Assembly: GCA_012033195.1 (NCBI GenBank)
Contig: JAAUSQ010000013.1
Location: 1 to 37,349 of the forward strand
DNA: 37,349 nucleotides
Source of the DNA: Chloroflexaceae bacterium
GTDB taxonomy: Bacteria; Chloroflexota; Chloroflexia; Chloroflexales; Chloroflexaceae
Reading direction: 5' to 3'
Positions 31,527 through 37,349 of this stretch are shown here, piece after piece. Numbering within the stretch: the first letter of the stretch is position 1; every line of letters starts with the position of its first letter. Under the pieces are notes generated by a model that saw nothing but the letters and a program-made list of their open reading frames with translations, was not told the DNA's origin and made no database searches. The translations under genes and the position numbers were made by a program.

Positions 31527-33647
31527 ATGTCAAACGAACCGCTTGTTTCGCCGCCTTTTACTGACCCTGATGTGTCTTCGCCTGAGCAGCCTACTACCGA
31601 GGAACCCACCACCCGCTCGCGTCGCTGGTACCTGCTTGGCCCGCTAGGGTTGGCGCTGGTGTTTGCGGTTGGAGCGCAGTGGGTCTTTGATCCTGCCAAT
31701 CCCGCATCGGTCTGGAATGGCGTGGCGCTGGCGCTGGTGGCGGTTATCTTTTTTGCAGTAGCGGTTATCAGTGCCAACGATACGGCTGACCTGATGGAAT
31801 CTTCAGCGGACGTGCCGCTGGTACGGCGCTGGCTGCGGGCAATCAACCGATTTGTGCAGCAGGCGGTGCTGCGCTCGGTGGCGCTGAGTGGATCCCTGCT
31901 GATCACGATGGGCCTGCTGCACGTGCTACGCCGCGAACCACCGCTCGAAAGCTACAACTGGGCATTGCTGCCGTGGCTGGGTGCAATCGGGTTGTTTCTT
32001 TTTGTAGCTGCGCCTGCCAACGTTCCCACCCTGCTCCGCATCGATTGGCGTGTATGGTGGCAAGAACACGGACGGCTAACGCTGGCAGTCGGTGCGATTG
32101 GGCTGGTAACAGCGGTGTTACGGATCTGGCAGATTGCCGACATTCCGCCCACGCTTGGCGGCGACGAAGCCGAGCAGGGGCTGGAGGCGATCCGGGTGCT
32201 GAACGGCGAGATTACCAACCCGTTCAGCACAGGCTGGCTTGGTGTGCCAACTATGCAGTTTTATTTCAGTGCGCTGCTGATTGGTCCGCTCGGTGATACT
32301 ATCTTTGCGCTACGTCTGCCGTGGGCGCTGATCGGTACAGCCTCGGTGCTGGCGGTGTTTCTGCTGGTGCAACGCTTGCAGGGCACGCTGCTGGCGCTGG
32401 TGACGGCGGCACTGCTGGCAACCTATCATTTCCATCTGCACTTCTCGCGGCTTGGTTCGCACCAGATTGCCGACGTGCTGTTTGTAGCACTGGCGCTGCT
32501 GTTTCTCTATCGCGGCTACGATAACCGTCAACCGCTCAACTGGGCATTGAGTGGCATTATCATCGGGTTGGCACAATACTTTTACGCGGGCGCACGCTTC
32601 ACGGCAATCCTGGCGGCGGCGATGCTGATCTTTTTTGCGCTGCGGGATGGGCTGCCCTTCATCCGCACCCGCTACCGCGAGTATCTCGCCCTGATCGGCG
32701 GCTTCCTTATCACGGCGGCCCCGATGATCCAGCTTGCAATCCGCGACCCGGATACCTTCAATGCACGGCTGAATCAGGTGGGCATCATCCAGAGTGGCTG
32801 GCTTGAGCGTGAGGTGGGGATACGTGGGCAGAGCGAACTGGTGATCCTGTTTGACCAACTGCAACGGGCGTTGCTGGCCTTTAATGTCTACCCTGATAAA
32901 ACATTCTGGTATGGCTCACCAGAGCCATTTATGGATACCGCGATGGGTATTCTGTTTATCCTTGGTGCAGGTTTTGCGCTGCTCAATCTGTGGGATCGGC
33001 GCATCTTCCCGATGGTCGCGTGGTGGGGCGGTGCAACGGTGCTCGGTGGGGCGCTCACGGTTGAGCCACCTTCCGCGATGCGCCTGGTGACGCTGGCGGC
33101 TCCGGCAATCTTTTTTGTGGCGCTGGCGCTGGTCAAGATTGGCGAAGTGGTGGTGCAGGCGCTGCGAATACAGCGCCCGCAGGATGTACTATGGCCCTAC
33201 CTCGCGGCGGCGATGGTGTTGCTCAGTGCGGGCAGCCTCAACTGGTATTTCAACGAATTTACGCCGCTCCTGCGCTATGGCAATCATACGGCAGTCATCG
33301 CCACCCACTTTGGCAAATACGCCGATGCCAACTTCGAAGATGGCACGCAGGTCTTTTTCTTTGGCCCACCGACGCTCTATGTCGGCTTTGGTACCATTCG
33401 CTACCTTGCGCCCGATATTCAAGGCGTTGATATAAACGACCCGATTCCGGGGCCGTTCGATAGAGCAATGGTGCAGCCAGGTACCGACCTGGCCTTTGTG
33501 TTCTTGTCCAACCGCTTTAACGAGTACGAACTGGTTAAACAGACATTCCCGAATGGAGAGCTTATCACATTCGAGTCACCCGTGCCCGAACGAACGGGGC
33601 CGCTCTATCACCTCTACCTTGTTCCCAGCGAACAGGTCGGCGGGTAG
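31527..33647 (+). CDS. GT39-like (PMT_2/ArnT-type) membrane glycosyltransferase
   Basis: From 31527 the product has 706 residues with about 11-13 membrane segments after an acidic, Pro/Thr-rich cytoplasmic N-terminus. The first large loop contains TLGGDEAEQGLEAIRVL, the Asp-Glu motif that marks GT-C enzymes using polyprenyl-phosphate sugars. A C-terminal soluble part (about 560-706) faces the outside. Such proteins glycosylate lipids, proteins or cell-wall polymers; the acceptor is unknown. Start choice: 31473 coincides with the predicted transcription start, 31500 and 31527 both remain, and 31527 has an AAGG-like site 10 bases upstream. Seven bases separate its stop from the EamA gene, so they form an operon. 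Confidence 0.75.
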   Translation: MSNEPLVSPPFTDPDVSSPEQPTTEEPTTRSRRWYLLGPLGLALVFAVGAQWVFDPANPASVWNGVALALVAVIFFAVAVISANDTADLMESSADVPLVRRWLRAINRFVQQAVLRSVALSGSLLITMGLLHVLRREPPLESYNWALLPWLGAIGLFLFVAAPANVPTLLRIDWRVWWQEHGRLTLAVGAIGLVTAVLRIWQIADIPPTLGGDEAEQGLEAIRVLNGEITNPFSTGWLGVPTMQFYFSALLIGPLGDTIFALRLPWALIGTASVLAVFLLVQRLQGTLLALVTAALLATYHFHLHFSRLGSHQIADVLFVALALLFLYRGYDNRQPLNWALSGIIIGLAQYFYAGARFTAILAAAMLIFFALRDGLPFIRTRYREYLALIGGFLITAAPMIQLAIRDPDTFNARLNQVGIIQSGWLEREVGIRGQSELVILFDQLQRALLAFNVYPDKTFWYGSPEPFMDTAMGILFILGAGFALLNLWDRRIFPMVAWWGGATVLGGALTVEPPSAMRLVTLAAPAIFFVALALVKIGEVVVQALRIQRPQDVLWPYLAAAMVLLSAGSLNWYFNEFTPLLRYGNHTAVIATHFGKYADANFEDGTQVFFFGPPTLYVGFGTIRYLAPDIQGVDINDPIPGPFDRAMVQPGTDLAFVFLSNRFNEYELVKQTFPNGELITFESPVPERTGPLYHLYLVPSEQVGG

Positions 33648-33654
33648 CATTTTT

Positions 33655-34536
33655 ATGCTGCTGTGGCTCCCGTTGGCCCTGCTCAATGCCTTGTGTGAAT
33701 CGCTCAAGGATGTGGCGATCAAGCGCTATGTCGGGGTGCTGTCTGGCCCCTTAATCACATGGGGCATGGCGCTGTGTACCCTGCCGTTTCTGGTGCCGCT
33801 GATAGTATGGCAGGGGCGCGGTATCACCGACGTGAGCTTCTGGGTGGCGCTGCTGTTCAGCGTGCTGATCAATAGCGTTGCGGTATTGATGTACGTCTGG
33901 GCGATCCAGCACTCCGACCTCTCAACTACCGTGCCAATGATCGCCTTTACGCCGCTCTTTCTGCTGTTCACATCGCCAATCTTGATTGGTGAATGGCCGA
34001 CCCGCGCAGGCGTGGCCGGGGTGGTGCTGGTGGTGGCGGGTTCATACCTGCTCAACATCCGCGAACGACGCAACGGCTACCTCGCGCCCTACCGCGCCCT
34101 GCTGCGCGACCCCGGCCCCCGTATGATGATGGGCGTAGCATTTTTATGGAGCATCGCCGCCAACCTCGATAAAATCGGCGTAAATACCTCAACGCCGCTG
34201 GTGTGGGTGTTTGCGGTCAATGCAGGGCTGTGCATCACGCTGGCACCACTGGCGCTGCGGCGGGTCGGGCAGTTCTATACCACAGGCGGCGCAACGTGGG
34301 GCCTGGCCGGGGCGCTGCTGCTGATGGGCCTGCTGAATGCCATCTCGCTGGCGGCCCAGATGACGGCGCTGACCCTGACGCTGGTTGCCTATGTTATTTC
34401 GGTGAAGCGTACTAGCACCGTGATGAGTGTGTTGTGGGGCGGCTTGCTCTTCAAAGAGCAGCACCTGCGCGAACGGTTGCTCGGCGCACTGGTGATGCTG
34501 GCAGGCGTGGTGATCATCAGCCTGTCGTCGCTGTAA
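33655..34536 (+). CDS. EamA/DMT family transporter
   Basis: The 293-residue protein has ten predicted membrane segments arranged as two homologous halves, as in drug/metabolite-type (EamA) transporters. Each half has the typical YVWAIQHSDLSTTVPMIAFT or MTALTLTLVAYVISVKRTST pattern followed by a segment like GEWPTRAGVAGVVLVVAGSY or EQHLRERLLGALVMLAGVVI. The substrate cannot be predicted. The open frame extends upstream into the glycosyltransferase gene, so I start at the ATG at 33655, seven bases after that stop; no strong ribosome binding site is visible, which suggests coupling to the upstream gene. Co-transcription with the GT39-like gene could point to a lipid-linked sugar or precursor, but that is a guess. 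Confidence 0.82.
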   Translation: MLLWLPLALLNALCESLKDVAIKRYVGVLSGPLITWGMALCTLPFLVPLIVWQGRGITDVSFWVALLFSVLINSVAVLMYVWAIQHSDLSTTVPMIAFTPLFLLFTSPILIGEWPTRAGVAGVVLVVAGSYLLNIRERRNGYLAPYRALLRDPGPRMMMGVAFLWSIAANLDKIGVNTSTPLVWVFAVNAGLCITLAPLALRRVGQFYTTGGATWGLAGALLLMGLLNAISLAAQMTALTLTLVAYVISVKRTSTVMSVLWGGLLFKEQHLRERLLGALVMLAGVVIISLSSL

Positions 34537-34622
34537 AAGCGCAACACTCGCCCCGCGCCGCTCGCGCCTTCTGTGAGATTTCTCATGTACATCAGTGGTG
34601 CAACCTGCTATGCTGTGGGTGG

Positions 34623-34631
34623 TGGTATACT
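34623..34631 (+). promoter_or_regulatory. Extended -10 promoter for the DUF5996 gene
   Basis: TGGTATACT (TATACT at 34626-34631) lies 45 bases before the ATG at 34677. No clear -35 is seen. Confidence 0.5.
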
Positions 34632-34676
34632 GCACCATCAGAGCGATGCCCATGTTGAGACAATGAGGAGGATCGA

Positions 34677-35474
34677 ATGCCATTGCCTGCCCTTACCGAT
34701 TGGATGACTACCGCGCAGAGCTTGCACAAAGTGACCCAAGTTGTTGCGGCTATCCGGATTGCCGTTGTTGACCCGCTGCCCAACTATCTCCATCTGAGCA
34801 CTACGATCACCCCGCATGGCCTTTCGACTGGTACCTTGCCGTTTGGCACTGTCCTGGCAGACTTCGCACAGGCGGCAGTGGTATACACCCACGCCGACGG
34901 CACCACGACGTTTCCGTTTGCCGACCACACCCAGGCATCGCTGAAGGATGCACTGCTGGCTGAACTGGCCCACCACGGACAACCGCTCGAACTGGCGAAA
35001 AACGAGAGCGGGCACGAAGACCCGCTGACTGACAGCGCCCCACTCACCGTTGACCCGCACTTCGCCGCCGATTATGCAAGGGTACTGTGGAGCATCTTCA
35101 CCGCCACCGCTCGCTTCCGGGCGCGGCTGTACGCCCCGATGACACCCATTGTAGTCTGGCCCGAACACTTCGATCTGTCCACCCTGATCTTCACCACCCC
35201 TGACGCATCTGAAGAACACCCGCATATGAACTTTGGCTTTGCACCCTACAGCGATGGCATTGAGCGGCCCTATCTGTACGCTTATGCGTGGCCGCTGCCC
35301 GCAACTGGCTACACCACTGCAACCCTGCCGCCGCTGGTACGCCTGGACACTCCCGGCTATGGTGGCCCGCTGGTGTGGTACGACGAGTTCTCGCAAATGG
35401 ATGATGTCGAAGGCTTTGTCGAAGAGGTATTTATGGCGACTTTCCGCGAACTGCTGCTGCTCCTGCATAAGTAA
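34677..35474 (+). CDS. DUF5996 family protein
   Basis: The 265-residue soluble protein has the layout I recall for DUF5996: an N-terminal LTDWMTTAQSLHKVTQVVAA (Trp, then Leu-His, then Gln-Val-Val), then RIAVVDPLPNYLHLST, the ITPHGLSTGTLPFG strand pair, and FADHTQASLKDALLAEL. Further on are FAADYARVLWSIFTATARF, PMTPIVVWPEHFDLSTLIFT and a C-terminal EEVFMATFRELLLLLHK. The family has no known function. AGGAGG lies six to seven bases before the ATG, and the gene has its own promoter and a hairpin after it. The family match is from memory and the conserved Trp-rich block is weak here, so a related uncharacterised family is possible. Confidence 0.65.
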   Translation: MPLPALTDWMTTAQSLHKVTQVVAAIRIAVVDPLPNYLHLSTTITPHGLSTGTLPFGTVLADFAQAAVVYTHADGTTTFPFADHTQASLKDALLAELAHHGQPLELAKNESGHEDPLTDSAPLTVDPHFAADYARVLWSIFTATARFRARLYAPMTPIVVWPEHFDLSTLIFTTPDASEEHPHMNFGFAPYSDGIERPYLYAYAWPLPATGYTTATLPPLVRLDTPGYGGPLVWYDEFSQMDDVEGFVEEVFMATFRELLLLLHK

Positions 35475-35521
35475 CAGACACCTCTCGACAGCAGCGGTTG
35501 ATGTGGTACCATGCGTTCGGC

Positions 35522-35560
35522 CCCGACGTGTCCACAACGCAATGCTTGCGGCACGTCGGG
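35522..35560 (+). terminator. Nested hairpin after the DUF5996 gene
   Basis: A 9-base stem (CCCGACGTG at 35522-35530, complement at 35552-35560) encloses a 5-base stem (CGCAA at 35538-35542 with TTGCG at 35546-35550). There is no T-run, so terminator function is likely but weak. Confidence 0.5.
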
Positions 35561-35592
35561 TGCTTGCATAGCTGACGCAGGAGTATTACATA

Positions 35593-36472
35593 ATGAATAA
35601 CAAACGAACGATACGATGGTACCAGATGCGCCGCCGGGTTGTACCGTGTCTACTCTGGCTGTTTCTGGTCGGGGTGTAACAGCGCAGCGCCAACCGCAGC
35701 GCCGACCGCAGCGCCTGCTACAGGCAGCATTGCGCCAATTGCTAACATCTATGGTATCAACGGGGGGTGTGTACTTGGTAGCACCGATACCGAGCCGTGG
35801 CGTACTGGTGAGGCAACCGGCCCGCTGCTGGCTGGGGACGAGCGTTATCAACTCTATACCCTGTCCGGGCCTGTCGGGGAGGCCACCGGCAGCACGCCAT
35901 TTTCTGAAATTCCCTGCCCTGCTACCCAGAATATTGAAATGACACCCCCGGTACAGTTGGATGCTCCGGTGATTGCTGTCAGTGGCGATTGGAACGCTAT
36001 GCCACGCGTGCCCACCCTCACTAGCACCGAGCAGGAAGTGTACCAGCAGGCTGCTGCCGAGGTGCTGCGTGGCCTCGGCCTCGAAACGGATGACATTCGG
36101 CTGGAGCAGGTTATCCGCATTGACCTGGAAGGCGATGGCAGCGAAGAAGTCCTCGTCACGGCTACCCGTATCTCGCAGGAAACAGGCGGTGGGGTGCTTG
36201 CCGATCCGGGTGATTACTCGGTGGTCTTCTTACGGAAACTGGTTGGTGAAACCGTTGAGACAAGCATCGTTGAGCAGCAAGTGTACCCGCTGGCACAAGG
36301 TGGCGAAGTTGTCTTTCGCTCGGTGGTGGAGGGGGTGCTCGACGTGGATGGAGACGGCATGCTCGAAGTGCTGGTGACAAATAGCTACTATGAAGGTGGC
36401 TATATGACCGTCTATCGCCTGAATGGAAATAGTTTGGAAGCAAGCGAACTTGGCTGCGGCTGCGGTGTGTAG
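35593..36472 (+). CDS. Putative lipoprotein, frameshifted in a G4 run
   Basis: The ATG at 35593 (AGGAG nine bases upstream) opens MNNKRTIRWYQMRRRVVPCL, a basic start followed by a hydrophobic segment LLWLFLVG, but the frame then stops at TAA after LVGV. Removing one G from the run at 35671-35674 gives LFLVGCNSAAPTAAP, a perfect lipobox with Cys, an Ala/Pro/Thr linker and then the long downstream frame to 36472. The mature part (about 265 residues) has a Cys-containing N-terminal domain and an EF-hand-like or FG-GAP-like repeat: LEGDGSEEVLVT and DVDGDGMLEVLVTNS. I recognise no family. It lies 18 bases before the VC0807 gene. Confidence 0.72.
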
Positions 36473-36490
36473 TCGCCCGATCAAAAACGT

Positions 36491-37186
36491 ATGGAACAGC
36501 AAACACCACACAAACGGCAGAATCCGTGGCCCGGTCTGCTGCTGAACATCATTATTCCGTCGATTATCCTGATCCAACTGAGTAGCGAAGAGCGGCTCGG
36601 CCCGGTATATAGCCTGGTGCTGGCGCTGGCCTTCCCGCTGGGTTATGGCATCTACGACCTGATCCGCGCCCGCCGCATCGGGTTTATGACCGTGCTGGGC
36701 CTCGTCAGTGTGCTGCTAACCGGTGGTATCGGTCTGTTGCAACTTGATGTGCAGTGGCTCCGTATTAAAGAAGCCGCTATCCCGTTTATTATTGGGGTGG
36801 CGGTGCTGGTGTCGCTGCGTACCCCTTACCCACTGGTCAGAACGCTGCTTGGCAATGTGCTGGATATGCCACGCGTCCATGCTGCACTTGCTGCACGGGG
36901 CACGACCGCCGTGTTTGAGCAACGCCTGACCCGCGCTACCTTGATGGTTGCCGGCTCGTTTTTCCTCTCGGCCATCCTGAACTATACGCTCGCTAGCCTA
37001 ATTGTGGTCAGCCCGCCTGGTACCAGTGCCTTCAATGAAGAACTGGGCCGCCTGACGGCACTGAGCTTTCCGGCGATTGCGCTGCCGTCGTTGCTGGTAG
37101 CGTTTGCGGCGTTGTGGTATGTGCTGCACAGCATCAAGCAACTGGCGGGCCTCGATGTGGTTGAGGTATTGCCAGGGGAGGAGTGA
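36491..37186 (+). CDS. VC0807 family integral membrane protein
   Basis: The 231-residue protein has six or so membrane segments and the pattern of the VC0807 family: NPWPGLLLNIIIPSIILIQL, LALAFPLGYGIYDLI, LGLVSVLLTGGIGLLQLD, IKEAAIPFIIGVAVLVS, FFLSAILNYTLASLIVVS and the closing GTSAFNEELGRLTALSFPA. The family is of unknown function; some members are annotated as septation-like membrane proteins. The start at 36491 has no clear Shine-Dalgarno, and the gene follows the lipoprotein by 18 bases, so they are likely co-transcribed. Confidence 0.75.
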   Translation: MEQQTPHKRQNPWPGLLLNIIIPSIILIQLSSEERLGPVYSLVLALAFPLGYGIYDLIRARRIGFMTVLGLVSVLLTGGIGLLQLDVQWLRIKEAAIPFIIGVAVLVSLRTPYPLVRTLLGNVLDMPRVHAALAARGTTAVFEQRLTRATLMVAGSFFLSAILNYTLASLIVVSPPGTSAFNEELGRLTALSFPAIALPSLLVAFAALWYVLHSIKQLAGLDVVEVLPGEE

Positions 37187-37189
37187 TAC

Positions 37190-37221
37190 AAAAAGCCCCT
37201 GCTCCACATCGGAGCAGGGGC
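37190..37221 (-). terminator. Intrinsic terminator for the minus-strand gene at the right edge
   Basis: A perfect 11-base inverted repeat (GCCCCTGCTCC at 37195-37205, complement at 37211-37221) with a 5-base loop is followed on the minus strand by five T residues (37190-37194 region). It also lies 8 bases past the VC0807 stop codon, so it may serve both convergent genes. Confidence 0.85.
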
Positions 37222-37248
37222 AGGGTGAACCAGTAGGTTGTCGGCTTC

Positions 37249-37349
37249 CTACCGAGTCTTCATACTGTTCTTCTGGCGGGCGACAAAGCTGCGGGCGGGC
37301 GGGCTCCTGCGGCGCAACTTCGACCGGAGCCGGAGCCACCGGGGCCGGT
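37249..37349 (-). CDS. 3' end of an unidentified minus-strand gene
   Basis: A gene entering from the right edge and ending before the terminator at 37190-37221 is likely. Near the edge one frame gives a Pro/Ala-rich linker-like stretch (APVAPAPVEVAPQEPARP), while another frame ends in a plausible tail (SFVARQKNSMKTR) at a TAG at 37249-37251. Deleting one C in the CCCGCCCGCCCG stretch (37292-37303) would join them. Only about 30 residues are visible and no family can be named. The alternative frames have no better support. Confidence 0.3.
   Translation of the reverse strand, partial: RPRWLRLRSKLRRRSPPARSFVARQKNSMKTR

Overview
The window reads as a chromosomal segment from a member of the Chloroflexota, most likely class Chloroflexia. 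This is inferred from protein style, not from a search: RsbR-like STAS sensor and sigma-like factor of a type I associate with that group, Uma2-family proteins inserted in housekeeping operons, a MYYPTR-type TrpE, and moderately high GC. The DNA is dense with conserved bacterial genes. I see no rRNA, tRNA, CRISPR array, prophage or intact insertion sequence.

Layout. 1-2390, minus strand: gmk, a yqeY-like gene and the 5' part of a 7TM-HD phosphodiesterase (PgpH-like). 2417-4258, plus: an Rqc2/RqcH-type NFACT protein. 4289-6842, minus: adenosine deaminase, prfA with an apparent frameshift, and rpsU, separated by clear intrinsic terminators. 7152-7898, plus: a secreted SIMPL-domain protein. 7964-10898, minus: obgE, tatA and a GT4 glycosyltransferase. 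11094-12167, plus: gap (GAPDH). 12242-13066, minus: a divergent sigma-70-like factor. It faces away from a membrane Cache-HAMP-STAS sensor at 13784-15376, across about 0.7 kb of low-coding, hairpin-rich DNA. Then follow an HNH endonuclease (minus), ridA (plus), and a minus-strand run trpS, uma2, trpE, tsaD. At 21494-21671 there is a repeat-like element made of hairpins, followed by a small antitoxin-like protein and a sugar isomerase/epimerase TIM barrel (minus). A secreted six-hairpin glycosidase is on plus at 22940-24907. 24947-29687, minus, is a tightly coupled mutS, ribF, uma2 operon. A 54-residue membrane protein and eno (minus) follow, then on plus a GT39-like membrane glycosyltransferase, an EamA transporter, a DUF5996 protein, a frameshifted lipoprotein and a VC0807-family membrane protein. 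A minus-strand gene runs off the right edge.

How the genes relate. Much of the window is core information processing: translation termination and rescue (prfA, Rqc2), ribosome assembly (obgE, rpsU), tRNA modification (tsaD), mismatch repair (mutS). Glycolysis (gap, eno), nucleotide metabolism (gmk, add), tryptophan use (trpS, trpE) and flavin synthesis (ribF) are also present. Operons are short. Many genes have a recognisable promoter with an extended -10 (TGn plus TATAAT or TATACT) and a strong AAGGAG-type ribosome binding site.

The most notable points are: (1) several genes broken by single-base changes in short G/C or T runs (prfA, a lipoprotein, the left-edge 7TM-HD gene, perhaps the right-edge gene), which looks like homopolymer sequencing error; (2) an attenuator-like arrangement of three complementary arms and a U-tract upstream of the sigma-like gene; (3) Uma2 proteins embedded in trp and mutS-ribF operons; (4) two short membrane ORFs; (5) a STAS sensor with Asp where the phospho-acceptor Thr is expected. 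I did not find a clearly new multi-gene system.
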